Shown here piece by piece: positions 25,327-34,193 of a DNA stretch of 49,174 nucleotides. Position 1 is the stretch's first letter. Every line of letters starts with the position of its first letter. The notes beneath the pieces are model-generated. The model was not told where the DNA came from. It made no database searches and saw only the letters and a program-made list of their open reading frames with translations. Source of the DNA: Arthrobacter silvisoli (GTDB taxonomy: Bacteria > Actinomycetota > Actinomycetes > Actinomycetales > Micrococcaceae); contig NZ_QRCU01000071.1 in NCBI RefSeq assembly GCF_003369445.1, forward strand, positions 1 to 49,174. The letters run 5' to 3'. A program made the position numbers and the translations under genes.

Positions 25327-28143
25327 TCACATCATGGAAGCGCTATGGAGCAATTGTGACCCGCCCCTCTCCGCGTCCGCCGTACGGGGTGCCCCAGGCC
25401 GCGGCTCCGGTTCCGCAAACACCCTGTACCCCCTTTCCGGATCAAAGCCGTGGACTTCCTTCGTGTCCAGGGCGGCCATGAACTCCAGCGTCTTGCGCGT
25501 GATTACCTGGCCCGGAACCAGGATCGGAAAACCCGGCGGGTACGGGGTGACGAACCCCGCGGAGACCACTTCCACCCCGGCCTCGATCCTGGCGTCCAGT
25601 TCCTCCGCGAACAGGTACTCGGTGGATCCTGCCTTGTAGCCTTCGAAGTAGGCAGCCCGGACGTCGCCGTCCGGGCACAGAGCGTCCCGGCGGAAGCGGT
25701 CCGCAAACCGGCTGAAGTCAGGCAGCGGCGGCGTCCCGCCGTCGTCGGACACTGCCGGTGTCCGACGGCGGCCGGCGCCCGCCGTCGAACGTTCCTCCTC
25801 GAACGACTCGGCGAGCTTGACCAGGACTTCGATCAGGTAGGCGACCGAACTGCGGGACGTGCCGATGTTCGTCATGAACAGCACGGTGTTGCGCGAGGTC
25901 TTGTTGACCTGGATGCCATGGCCGTCGGCGAGGTAACGGTGGCGGAAGGTATCGCCGTCGATCCCGGTCCGGCTGATATCCAAGGTGAGGCGGCTGGGAT
26001 CGACGACGAACTCGTCGTGCTGCCAGGCGTCTGCGAGCGCGGCGAGACCGTCGCGGTGCGGCATGGCCGGTCCGGTCTTCCGGAAGGGCGCCTCAATGAG
26101 GTCCCGCGACGTGAGGACGCGGAAGTATTTCTTGAGGAGGGGATGCCGGGCGACTGCCTGTGCCACGCTGGTGGCGAGGTCGGCCTGCCGCTGGACCAGG
26201 CCGAAGCCCTCCAGTTCCACCTGGCGGCGCCCGACGTCCAGGGAGGCGAGGATCTGGTAGTTGGGCGAGGTGGAGGTGTGGGTCATGTACGCTTCGCGGA
26301 ACGACTCCCGGTTCCGGTCCTCGAAGTCCTGGTCGAAGACGTGGATCATAGACCCCTGCCGCAGGGACGTCAGCGTCTTATGGGTGGACTGTGTGGCGTA
26401 GACCCGGATGCGGGCCTTGGCGGGGTCCGGAACCAGCCTGGTCTCCAGCCAGGCCTGATCGTCCGCCGGGAGTCCCGTCACCGGGTCCAACAGCCGCTCG
26501 GCCTGGGCGGCATGCCTTGCCGCATACGCAGGATCGCCGAAGGATGCTTCGAGTTTCCGGGCCGCTGCCATGGCGGTGCGGCGGCGGAAGACCGGGTGGC
26601 AGCGGGCAAACGCGAACCATGCCTCGTCCCAGAGGAACACCAGGTCCGGCTTGATGGCCAGGCACTCCTCCATGACGCGCTCCACGTCGTACACGATGCC
26701 GTCGAACGTGCAGTTGGTGAGCGTGATCATCTTGACCTCGTCCAGCCGGCCCGCCTTGCGGTACTCCAACAGCCTGGCTTTGATGGAGGCCAGGGGCACC
26801 GCACCATAGAAGGCGTAGCGGTCCAGCGGGTAGGCATCCAGATAGCTGACCTGCGCCCCGGCGAGCGCGAAGGCGTAGTGGTGGGATTTGTGGCAGTTCC
26901 GGTCCACGAGAACCACATCGCCCGGAGCCAGGATGGATTGGTGGACCACCTTGTTGGCCGTGGACGTGCCGTTGGTGACGAAGAACGTCTGGTGGGATCC
27001 GAACGCCCGCGCTGCCAGGTCCTGCGCATCCTTGATGGAGCCATGCGGGTCCAGGAGCGAATCCAGCCCGCCCGAGGTTGCGGAAGTCTCAGCCATGAGC
27101 AGGTTGAGGCCGTAGAAATCCGCCATGTCGCGAATCCACGGGGAGCCCACTACCGAGCCGCCCCTCGACACCGGCAGGGCGTGGAACACACTGGCGGGTC
27201 TGCGGCTGTATTCCTGCAGCGCGGTGAAGAAGGGAGTTCGGAAGCGCTCCGCTACACCGGACAGAAGGGACAGATGCAGGTCGAGGTGATCCTGCTTGCG
27301 GAAGATCCTCCGGAAGCGCCTGCTCAGCGAACCAGCCAGGCTCTCGATGGACACGCCCGCCGTCAGGTAGACATCCACTTCCGGGCGCAACGCGGTAAGT
27401 TGCTCGGCCAAGGCCAGGATGCGGTGCAGGGGACGCGCCCCGGCCGGCGGCGCGCCGGTGTGGGCGGACAGATAGGCCCGGAGATCCCTGCCAAGCGGTT
27501 GTTCGCTCTCCGCAACGAGGCCGGGGCGAAGGATGCACGCCTGGATTGCGGGGTTCAGCAGCAGGGCCACCAACGCGTCCTCGTAGCTGGGGACCACCAC
27601 GAGCTGGTAAATGAACGCGTCGCCGGGCCGTCTCTGCGCCAGGAGGCCGGCCTTCAGCGAATCAGTTTCTTCGTCCGTCAGGTCGTCAACCACCAGCACG
27701 TCGAACCGGGGCCGTTCGTCGACGTCGGGAACCTGGGTACCGCCGTCGTCTTCCCCGTCGCCCGTCCCCGCAGGGCCGTGACCCCGCGACGGCAGGGACG
27801 CAGCTCCTCCGTGGCCCGGCACGATCGGCGCCAGGCCACGGAGCAGCTCAAGTCCTGCGTGGAAATCACCGGTGTCCAAGGCCGCCCGCAGCTGTTCCAC
27901 GGCCGCCTGCCCCGGCGCCGCCCAATAGAGTTCGACGGCGTGCAGGAGGCTGAGGGCGCGGGCCGCCTGGGCCGTCAGGGCAGCGTCGGCAGTCCGGGCA
28001 GCGTCGGCTGTCCGGCCCTCCGTTCCCGCGCGGCTCTTGGCCAGTTGTTTGAAGGCGTAGCCCAGGAACTCCCAGGCATCCGCGCGGGAGCGCCAGGCGC
28101 TGCTGGGGGTGCCAATGTCTTTCGGGGCGGCTTCGATATTCAC
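25327..28143 (-). CDS. PLP-dependent Orn/Lys/Arg decarboxylase
   Basis: A 938-residue fold-type I decarboxylase. An N-terminal part (about 1-320) contains a response-regulator-like wing (DVLVVDDLTDEETDSLKAG). The major domain holds DRNCHKSHHYAFALAG, TLTNCTFDGIVYDV, FLWDEAWFAFARCHP with the PLP-contact Asp, and the Schiff-base lysine at about K589 in TQSTHKTLTSLRQ. It is longer than the usual 710-750 residues because of the N-terminal region, which includes a small Ala-rich repeat RTADAARTADAALTAQ. The start is probably GTG 28143 (VNIEAAPKD); the ribosome site is weak. The permease gene lies just upstream in the same direction, so the two form a decarboxylase/antiporter-type pair. Substrate (arginine, lysine or ornithine) not predictable. 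Confidence 0.88.
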   Translation of the reverse strand: MNIEAAPKDIGTPSSAWRSRADAWEFLGYAFKQLAKSRAGTEGRTADAARTADAALTAQAARALSLLHAVELYWAAPGQAAVEQLRAALDTGDFHAGLELLRGLAPIVPGHGGAASLPSRGHGPAGTGDGEDDGGTQVPDVDERPRFDVLVVDDLTDEETDSLKAGLLAQRRPGDAFIYQLVVVPSYEDALVALLLNPAIQACILRPGLVAESEQPLGRDLRAYLSAHTGAPPAGARPLHRILALAEQLTALRPEVDVYLTAGVSIESLAGSLSRRFRRIFRKQDHLDLHLSLLSGVAERFRTPFFTALQEYSRRPASVFHALPVSRGGSVVGSPWIRDMADFYGLNLLMAETSATSGGLDSLLDPHGSIKDAQDLAARAFGSHQTFFVTNGTSTANKVVHQSILAPGDVVLVDRNCHKSHHYAFALAGAQVSYLDAYPLDRYAFYGAVPLASIKARLLEYRKAGRLDEVKMITLTNCTFDGIVYDVERVMEECLAIKPDLVFLWDEAWFAFARCHPVFRRRTAMAAARKLEASFGDPAYAARHAAQAERLLDPVTGLPADDQAWLETRLVPDPAKARIRVYATQSTHKTLTSLRQGSMIHVFDQDFEDRNRESFREAYMTHTSTSPNYQILASLDVGRRQVELEGFGLVQRQADLATSVAQAVARHPLLKKYFRVLTSRDLIEAPFRKTGPAMPHRDGLAALADAWQHDEFVVDPSRLTLDISRTGIDGDTFRHRYLADGHGIQVNKTSRNTVLFMTNIGTSRSSVAYLIEVLVKLAESFEEERSTAGAGRRRTPAVSDDGGTPPLPDFSRFADRFRRDALCPDGDVRAAYFEGYKAGSTEYLFAEELDARIEAGVEVVSAGFVTPYPPGFPILVPGQVITRKTLEFMAALDTKEVHGFDPERGYRVFAEPEPRPGAPRTADAERGGSQLLHSASMM

Positions 28144-28160
28144 TGTTGTTTTGTTTCCAA

Positions 28161-28206
28161 TGTTGGTTCGGGTGATTGTTGGTTCGGGTGATTGTTGGTT
28201 CGGGTG
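28161..28206. repeat. 16-bp tandem repeat in decarboxylase leader
   Basis: The 16-base unit TGTTGGTTCGGGTGAT is at 28161-28176 and 28177-28192, with a third partial copy at 28193-28206. The array sits 18 bases upstream of the GTG start, between the permease stop and the decarboxylase. Its copy number may vary between strains. Confidence 0.85.
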
Positions 28207-28250
28207 CGCTCTGCCGGTTCCGGCACTGGTGGTCCGGCTGGCTGCGGAGA

Positions 28251-29804
28251 TCAGGGTCGCCGTGCCGCCTGGGCGGGACGCTCGGCGATCACCGGGAAGA
28301 CGCCGGTGTGGCCGCGACGTTCCCCGGCGGCGGCGAGGATGCGTTTCCGGGAGCCGAACCACCCGGCCACCAGCAGCGGCACGAGGACCACAACCGATCC
28401 AAGGACCCAGCGGCCGGTTTCCGAGAAGCCCATGGTGACCAGGACAAACGCCAGGAAAACGAGGGTCAGGTAGGACGTGAAAGGGGCCCCGAAGAGACGG
28501 AATGATGGCCGTTCAACCCGGCCTTGCCGCACCCACGACTGGAGCCTGATGTGGCAGAGCATGATGGTGGCCCAGCCGCCGATGATGCCGATAGCGGAGA
28601 CCTCGAGGACGATTTCGAACACTTGGGACGGGACCAGGGCGTTGAGTCCGACGCCGAGGAGGGTGATGACAGCCGTCAGCAGGATCCCGCCGTAAGGGAC
28701 GCCCGAAGCGCTGATGCGGGCGGTGAACTGCGGGGCGGAACCATTGACCGCCATGGAACGCAGGATGCGACCAGTGGAGTACAAGCCGGCGTTGAGGCTG
28801 GACAAAGCAGCGGTGAGGACCACAAAGTTCATCACCGAGGCTGAGATCGCTCCGGCCTGTGGATCGCCGAGATGGGAGAAGAACGTGACGAACGGCGATT
28901 CCCCGGCCTTGTACGCCGTGAAGGGCAGGAGCAGGGACAGCAGCAGCACGGAACCGACGTAGAAGATGGCAATGCGGAAGACGACGGTGTTCACGGCCTT
29001 GGGCATGACCTTCTGTGGTTGGGCGGTCTCCCCCGCGGCCGTGCCGACCAGTTCAATGGCCGCGTAGGCAAAGACGACGCCACTGATGGCCACGAGCGGA
29101 GCCACCGCGCCGGCCGGGAATGCGCCGCCGTGGTCCAGAATGACGTTCACGCCGGGAGCACCGATGTCCGTCCGGCCGCCGAAGATGATGAAGCAAACCC
29201 CGACGACGAGGAAGACCACGAGGGCTGCCACCTTGATCAGCGCGAACCAGAACTCCATCTCACCGAAAATCTTCACGGAGACGAGGTTCAGCGCCAGCAC
29301 GACGACGAGGGCCCCCAGTGCGATGAGCCACTGCGGGATGGACTGCAGCGGCTCCCAGAACTGGCCCCAGAACTTGATGTACAGTGCGACGGCGGTGACA
29401 TCCACGATCGAGGTCATGGCCCAGTTGAGAAAGTAGAGCCAACCGGCGGCGTATGCCATCTTTTCGCCGTAGAACTCCCGGGCGTAGGAAACGAATGAGC
29501 CGGAGGACGGCCGGTGCAGGACCAACTCGCCCAGGGCACGCAGGATGAGGAATGCGAAGAATCCGCACACTGCGTAGACCAGGATCAGCGCTGGCCCGGA
29601 GGCATTCAAGCGGCCGCCCGCCCCCATGAAGAGGCCCGTGCCAATGGCACCACCGATGGCGATCATCTGGATCTGCCGGGGTTTGAGGGTCTTGTGGTAG
29701 CCCGCCTCTTCGCTGGAGAAGTCCTGCGCTGCGGCGGTCCTGTCACCAAGCAGTTCCCGGGCGTTTTCCACCGCATCCGCTGGATCGAACTGTGTGTTTT
29801 TCAT
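28251..29804 (-). CDS. APC-superfamily amino-acid permease
   Basis: A 517-residue twelve-helix amino-acid transporter of the AAT branch (AnsP/GabP/LysP-like). Recognised: [36 protein letters not shown] in helix 1, [37 protein letters not shown], and [30 protein letters not shown] 29804 (MKNTQFDP) has AGGAG thirteen bases upstream, plus an AGGA nearer the start. It precedes the PLP decarboxylase by about 105 bases, in the order expected if it imports the decarboxylase's amino acid or exchanges it for the amine. It is divergent from a PucR-type regulator that may control it. Confidence 0.9.
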   Translation of the reverse strand: MKNTQFDPADAVENARELLGDRTAAAQDFSSEEAGYHKTLKPRQIQMIAIGGAIGTGLFMGAGGRLNASGPALILVYAVCGFFAFLILRALGELVLHRPSSGSFVSYAREFYGEKMAYAAGWLYFLNWAMTSIVDVTAVALYIKFWGQFWEPLQSIPQWLIALGALVVVLALNLVSVKIFGEMEFWFALIKVAALVVFLVVGVCFIIFGGRTDIGAPGVNVILDHGGAFPAGAVAPLVAISGVVFAYAAIELVGTAAGETAQPQKVMPKAVNTVVFRIAIFYVGSVLLLSLLLPFTAYKAGESPFVTFFSHLGDPQAGAISASVMNFVVLTAALSSLNAGLYSTGRILRSMAVNGSAPQFTARISASGVPYGGILLTAVITLLGVGLNALVPSQVFEIVLEVSAIGIIGGWATIMLCHIRLQSWVRQGRVERPSFRLFGAPFTSYLTLVFLAFVLVTMGFSETGRWVLGSVVVLVPLLVAGWFGSRKRILAAAGERRGHTGVFPVIAERPAQAARRP

Positions 29805-29878
29805 TCCTGGGGTCTCCTTTGACTCCATTGAATCCATGCACCCGGCCCCATTGCCCGGCGCACGGTAGACCACTCTAG

Positions 29879-29900
29879 GTTCCGTTTCCGAACAAGGAAC
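29879..29900. promoter_or_regulatory. Dyad between permease and PucR-type gene
   Basis: GTTCC (29879-29883) and GGAAC (29896-29900) flank 12 bases that include GTTTCCGAAC. This is a possible operator in the 208-base divergent gap. No -35/-10 pair is obvious on either strand. Confidence 0.4.
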
Positions 29901-30012
29901 TGTCCGTGCCGCTAAATTCGCGCCATGCTGGTTGTGCCGGAGAGACAAACCCGCACGGACGTACGGGGAGTAATGTTCTTGGCCGGACAACCTCCTCAGA
30001 GAAAGAAAAGCA

Positions 30013-31644
30013 GTGGCACCCCACAACACTGCTGAGCATGTCAAAGGCGCCATGCTCAGCGACATACTTGAAGACATTGGAGTCGACCACGGACGTTTGG
30101 TGGTCGCCCCTGCAGCGGATAACGGCATTGTTCGCGAAACAGCCATAGTGGACGCGGAGGACGATGACCCCCTTCAGCCCGGGACCCTGGTCCTGCTGAT
30201 CGGCGCCCGGGGCCGGGCCGCCCTGCCGGCAGTTCGCAGGCTGCTCCCGTGGCGGCCCGTGGCGATTGCGGTCAAGGGCACCGAGGCCGAACTTGAGCCC
30301 ATCGCGGAGCTCTTGCGTCCCGCGGGCGTCGGCCTGATCGCCGTCCCTTCGGCCATGCGGTGGGACGCCTTCGAGGGCATCGCCAAGGACCGCATCCAGG
30401 AGCCAGGCCTCTCAGGTGAGGCATCGGACGTCATGCACCGTGACCTGTTCGCGATCGCAGCGACAACGGCCACCTTGGCCAACGGCCATGTTGTCATCGA
30501 AGACCCGGCCAACAAGGTGTTGGCTTACTCACCGGCTTCAAACGACGTCGACGAACTGCGCAGGCTGTCCATCCTGGGCCGGAGGGGCCCGGAACGCTAC
30601 CAGAAGCTCCTCAAGGAATCCGGCGTGTACAGGCACTTGCAGGCCTCTGAAAGCCCCGTGCATATGGCCGCCAATCCGGAGGAAGGCCTCCGGGAGCGGG
30701 TGGCCATCGGGATCCATGCCGGACGCCGGGTGCTCGGGTACATCTGGTTGCAGGAGGGAACCGAGCCCCTGGCCGCCAACACGGACAGGATCCTGGTGGG
30801 CGCGGCGCGGCATGCGGCAATCGAGTTGGTGAGGCACCGCAACGAACAATCGCAGGCGCTGCGGCGGGACCGGATTTCCAGCCTGCTCAGCGGCACGCCG
30901 CACATCCATTCGCAGGCCCAATCCGCGGGCATCGATCCGGGCAGGCCGGCAGCCTTGGTGCTCATCTCGGCCAAGGGCGACGACGACACGGCCCCCGGCT
31001 TGCAGCTGCGGCGCGGAGAGCTGGCCAACGTTGCATCGATCCACGCCGCTGCCTACCGGCCCGGCGCGGTGGTCGGGGCCATCGGACTCGAGATCGCGAT
31101 GATCCTGCCGGACTTGGATCCCGTGAAGTCCCCGCCCGCCATCAATCGTTTGGTCAACGCCATCGTCCGCGATGCCCGCGTGCACCTGAACTGCCAGGTG
31201 CAGGCAGCGGTGGGGCCGGTAGTCGACCGCCTTGACGAACTCCACAGCACGCTGGGGCACGTCCGCAGCGTGCTGGAAGTCCTGGAGGATACGCCGTCCA
31301 TCAGCGTCGCTTCCTACAGCGATGTGGAGACCAAAGTGCTCACGCGGGAGCTCTTTGCCCTCCTGGGATCCAGGACCCGGCTCAGGCACGACGGTGTCAC
31401 GCTGCTCTGCCAGCGGTATCCCGAGTTTGCTGCCACGCTGCTGGCGTACTTGGAATTCTTCGGTGACGTGAACCGGTGCGCCGAGGAGCTTGCGATCCAC
31501 CGGAACACCGTGCATTACAGGCTCCGCCGTGCTTGCGAGTTGAGCGGAATCGACCTGCAGGATCCCGACCAACGGCTGCTGGCGCACCTGCAGATCCGGC
31601 TGTGGACCCACTCCACGCCGCCATTGAACGAACAATTCGAGTGA
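30013..31644 (+). CDS. PucR/CdaR-type transcriptional regulator
   Basis: A 543-residue activator-type regulator. N-terminal part (about 10-130) is a PucR-like sensor ([36 protein letters not shown]). A middle portion (about 140-260) is GAF-like, followed by a CdaR GGDEF-like region (about 290-420, [10 protein letters not shown] and [26 protein letters not shown]). The C-terminal HTH_30 is [47 protein letters not shown]. PucR proteins often regulate purine, proline or amino-acid catabolism. The start is GTG 30013 with a weak GA-rich ribosome site. Divergent from the amino-acid permease and followed 40 bases later by glutaminase, so both are candidate targets. Confidence 0.9.
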   Translation: MAPHNTAEHVKGAMLSDILEDIGVDHGRLVVAPAADNGIVRETAIVDAEDDDPLQPGTLVLLIGARGRAALPAVRRLLPWRPVAIAVKGTEAELEPIAELLRPAGVGLIAVPSAMRWDAFEGIAKDRIQEPGLSGEASDVMHRDLFAIAATTATLANGHVVIEDPANKVLAYSPASNDVDELRRLSILGRRGPERYQKLLKESGVYRHLQASESPVHMAANPEEGLRERVAIGIHAGRRVLGYIWLQEGTEPLAANTDRILVGAARHAAIELVRHRNEQSQALRRDRISSLLSGTPHIHSQAQSAGIDPGRPAALVLISAKGDDDTAPGLQLRRGELANVASIHAAAYRPGAVVGAIGLEIAMILPDLDPVKSPPAINRLVNAIVRDARVHLNCQVQAAVGPVVDRLDELHSTLGHVRSVLEVLEDTPSISVASYSDVETKVLTRELFALLGSRTRLRHDGVTLLCQRYPEFAATLLAYLEFFGDVNRCAEELAIHRNTVHYRLRRACELSGIDLQDPDQRLLAHLQIRLWTHSTPPLNEQFE

Positions 31645-31674
31645 ACGAACAATCCCCTGAGCGAGCAATTCGAG
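31625..31674. repeat. 17-bp direct repeats at the PucR-glutaminase junction
   Basis: TGAACGAACAATTCGAG, TGAACGAACAATCCCC and TGAGCGAGCAATTCGAG begin at 31625, 31642 and 31658. They run from the last codons of the regulator gene into the glutaminase leader and look like a short tandem duplication; they could also be a binding array. Confidence 0.7.
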
Positions 31675-31684
31675 GCCCACACTG

Positions 31685-32602
31685 ATGATTGACCTGCAAA
31701 ACCTCCTGGACGACATCGTCGGGGAGACCCGGCCGTTCGTCGGCCACGGTGCGGCAGCGGACTACATCCCCGGTCTTGCGACCGTGGACACCAGCCAGTT
31801 CGGCATCGCCGTCGCCACCCGCGGAGGCGAGGTGTACGCCTCCGGCGACGCCGCCGTGCCGTTTTCGATCCAGAGCATCTCCAAGGTGTTCGCGCTGGCA
31901 CTGGTCCTGGCCGGGGACGGCGACAGCATCTGGAAGCGCGTCTTCCGCGAACCGTCGGGCAACCCCTTCAACTCCTTGGTGCAGCTGGAGCACGAAGACG
32001 GAATACCACGCAACCCGTTCATCAACGCCGGGGCGCTGGTGGTCACGGACAGGCTGCTCACTGCCACGGACGGCTCCGCGGCGGAGGCCGTGCGCCGTTT
32101 CATGCGGGACGAAAGCGGCAACCCGGGCATCGAGTCCGACGCCGAGGTTGCCGCTTCCGAGGCCCGCAACAGCCACCGCAACGCGTCCTTGGCTCACTTC
32201 CTGGCCAGCTACGGCAACCTGGAAAACACCGTGGAGGCGGTGCTCGATGCCTACATCGCCCAGTGCTCCATTGCGATGAACTGCACGGACCTCGCACTCG
32301 CGGCCAGGTTCCTGGCCAGCAACGGCAGGAAAGCCGACGGCACTGCGTTCCTGTCGGCGTCGCAAACCAAGCGGATCAACGCCGTCATGCTGACCTGCGG
32401 CACGTATGACGCTGCCGGCGAATTCGCCTACCGCGTAGGGTTGCCCGGCAAGAGCGGGGTGGGCGGCGGGATCATCGCCGTGATGCCCAACAACTACACC
32501 GTCTGTGTCTGGAGTCCGGCCCTGGACCGCTCCGGAAACTCAGTGGCCGGCGTTGCGGCCCTGGATGCGCTCACCACCCGCACGGGCTGGTCGATTTTCT
32601 GA
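31685..32602 (+). CDS. glsA: Glutaminase
   Basis: A 305-residue serine beta-lactamase-fold glutaminase converting glutamine to glutamate and ammonia. Active-site Ser64-x-x-Lys67 in FSIQSISKVFALAL. Other conserved segments: REPSGNPFNSLVQLE, PRNPFINAGALVVTD, NTVEAVLDAYIAQCSIAMNCTDLALAARFLASNG, MLTCGTYDAAGEFAYRVGLPGKSGVGGGIIAVMP. Normal length, no signal peptide. ATG 31685 has GAGGCCC upstream. Follows the PucR-type gene closely, so possibly cotranscribed or controlled by it. Confidence 0.95.
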   Translation: MIDLQNLLDDIVGETRPFVGHGAAADYIPGLATVDTSQFGIAVATRGGEVYASGDAAVPFSIQSISKVFALALVLAGDGDSIWKRVFREPSGNPFNSLVQLEHEDGIPRNPFINAGALVVTDRLLTATDGSAAEAVRRFMRDESGNPGIESDAEVAASEARNSHRNASLAHFLASYGNLENTVEAVLDAYIAQCSIAMNCTDLALAARFLASNGRKADGTAFLSASQTKRINAVMLTCGTYDAAGEFAYRVGLPGKSGVGGGIIAVMPNNYTVCVWSPALDRSGNSVAGVAALDALTTRTGWSIF

Positions 32603-32639
32603 GGCCGGCGGGCTAGCGGGGTCGGGCTCCGATCGTTGC

Positions 32640-33398
32640 CTAACCGCGTCCAATGAAGGGCATGCCGGCGGCAGTCACCAGCAGTGAGCCGACGTTGGCC
32701 GACGGCGGCATGTTGGCCATGAGGAGCACCGCGCGGGCGGCGTCCTCCACCGGGAACATCGGTTCCACGCGGCGGCTGCCGTCGGCCTGCAGCGCGCCGG
32801 AGCCGACCCCGATGGTGTCCATGATTTCGGTGCGGGTGTTGCCGATATCGATCTGGCCGCAGCTGATGCTGTACGGGCGTCCGTCCAGCTCGATGCTCTT
32901 GGTCAGGCCGCTGATGGCGTGCTTGCTCACCGTGTACGCCACCGAGAGAGGCCGGGGCGAATGCGCCGAGATGGAGCCGTTGTTGATGATGCGCCCGCCT
33001 TGCGGCTCCTGCGCCTTCATGGTGCGGACGGCCTCCGCTGCGCAGAGCATTGCGCCGGTGACGTTGACGGCCAGGGTGCCCTCCCAGCCGGCCAGGTCCA
33101 CTTCGTCCACGCTGCCCGAGGGGCCGAAGATGCCCGCATTGTTGAAGAGGACATCCACCCTCCCCCAGCGCCGGCGCGTTTCCTCGAAAAGGTGCGCGAC
33201 GCCGTCGGGCTGGGTCACATCGCAGGGCACCACGAGTGCCCCGGCATGGTCCGCGGCGGTCTCCTTGAGGGGAGCCTCCCGGCGGCCCGCCAGGGCCACC
33301 GACCAGCCCTCGGCGAGCATCAGCCGGGCAACCGCCCGTCCGATGCCGGAGCCGGCTCCGGTGACGACGGCGACCCGCGGGGCCTGCGTTTCAGTCAT
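32640..33398 (-). CDS. Short-chain dehydrogenase/reductase
   Basis: A 252-residue Rossmann-fold oxidoreductase. TGAGSGIG cofactor loop near residues 14-21, NNAG after strand 4, catalytic Ser in NNGSISA and Tyr-x3-Lys in YTVSK, and [10 protein letters not shown] where classic members show PG-x-x-x-T. Arg after the glycine loop (GRREAPL) favours NADP. It is the last gene of an operon with an NCS1 transporter and a racemase-like protein (28-base gap), so it may reduce or oxidise a keto/hydroxy acid of that pathway (inference). ATG 33398 has AGGAAGGGAA upstream. Confidence 0.9.
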   Translation of the reverse strand: MTETQAPRVAVVTGAGSGIGRAVARLMLAEGWSVALAGRREAPLKETAADHAGALVVPCDVTQPDGVAHLFEETRRRWGRVDVLFNNAGIFGPSGSVDEVDLAGWEGTLAVNVTGAMLCAAEAVRTMKAQEPQGGRIINNGSISAHSPRPLSVAYTVSKHAISGLTKSIELDGRPYSISCGQIDIGNTRTEIMDTIGVGSGALQADGSRRVEPMFPVEDAARAVLLMANMPPSANVGSLLVTAAGMPFIGRG

Positions 33399-33426
33399 GG
33401 TGTTCCCTTCCTGCTGCTGCGTGGAT

Positions 33427-34167
33427 TCAGCGCACGGCGGGAGCGTCCGCCAGCAGGGGCCAGCCTACGACAGTCTTGGGCCGAGGCGCCGCGTAGGTGC
33501 GCACCTTCGAGGTGGACAGGCCCAGGCGGACCAGCGACTCGGCGATGGTCACGGCGGCGGCGACGCCGTCGACCACCGGGACGCCGCAGCGCTGGCGGAT
33601 CTGCTCGTCCAGGCCGGCCATGCCGCCGCAGCCCAGGACGATCACCTCGGCCTTGTCGTCGCGGACGGCCCGTTCGGCCTGCTCCACGATCGCTTCGACG
33701 GCGCGGTCAGGGTGCTCCTCGAGCTCGAGCACGGCCATGCCGCTGGCACGCACGGAGGCGCAGCGGGCATCGAGCCCGGCCAGCTTCAGGCGGTCCTCGA
33801 TCAGCGGGACGGCGCGGTCAAGGGTGGTGACCACGGAGTACTTGTGGCCCAGGAACATCGCGGTGCTGGCCGCCGCCTCGGTGATGTCCACGACCGGGAC
33901 GTCGAGGAGTTCCTGCAGTCCCTCACGGCCGTGCTCGCCGTATCCGGCCTGGACAACGGCGTCGTAGGGTTCCGGGTAGCTGAGCACCTTATCCATGACC
34001 GCGATCGCGGCGAGGTAGCTTTCGAAGTTGCCCTCGCAGGAGTCGGCGCCGAAGCGGGGGGTCAACCCTACGATTTCGGTGCCGGGACCGGCGGCTGCCG
34101 CTGCTTGGGCGGCGATGGAGTCGGTCATGGACTGGGTGGTGTTGACGTTGGCGACAAGGATGCGCAT
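33427..34167 (-). CDS. Asp/Glu/hydantoin racemase-family protein lacking the first catalytic Cys
   Basis: A 246-residue member of the Asp/Glu/hydantoin racemase superfamily. N-terminal [18 protein letters not shown] and the VVDITEAAA and [11 protein letters not shown] segments align with hydantoin racemases. The second catalytic Cys is present (C180 in VIVLGCGGM). At the first, where hydantoin racemase reads ACFGDPG, this protein reads AGYGEHG (G75). Racemases need both Cys; one-Cys members with Gly at this place include arylmalonate decarboxylase. So the reaction may be decarboxylation or another one-sided proton transfer, not racemisation (inference). ATG 34167 has AGGAGGAAACC upstream. It lies 26 bases after the NCS1 transporter gene. 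Confidence 0.85.
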   Translation of the reverse strand: MRILVANVNTTQSMTDSIAAQAAAAAGPGTEIVGLTPRFGADSCEGNFESYLAAIAVMDKVLSYPEPYDAVVQAGYGEHGREGLQELLDVPVVDITEAAASTAMFLGHKYSVVTTLDRAVPLIEDRLKLAGLDARCASVRASGMAVLELEEHPDRAVEAIVEQAERAVRDDKAEVIVLGCGGMAGLDEQIRQRCGVPVVDGVAAAVTIAESLVRLGLSTSKVRTYAAPRPKTVVGWPLLADAPAVR

Positions 34168-34193
34168 GGTTTCCTCCTGGTTCCCGGCGGTGG

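Noticed and set aside
25450..28191. 913-codon plus-strand open frame
   Set aside because: Antisense shadow of the PLP decarboxylase, whose motifs and active-site lysine are clear on the other strand.
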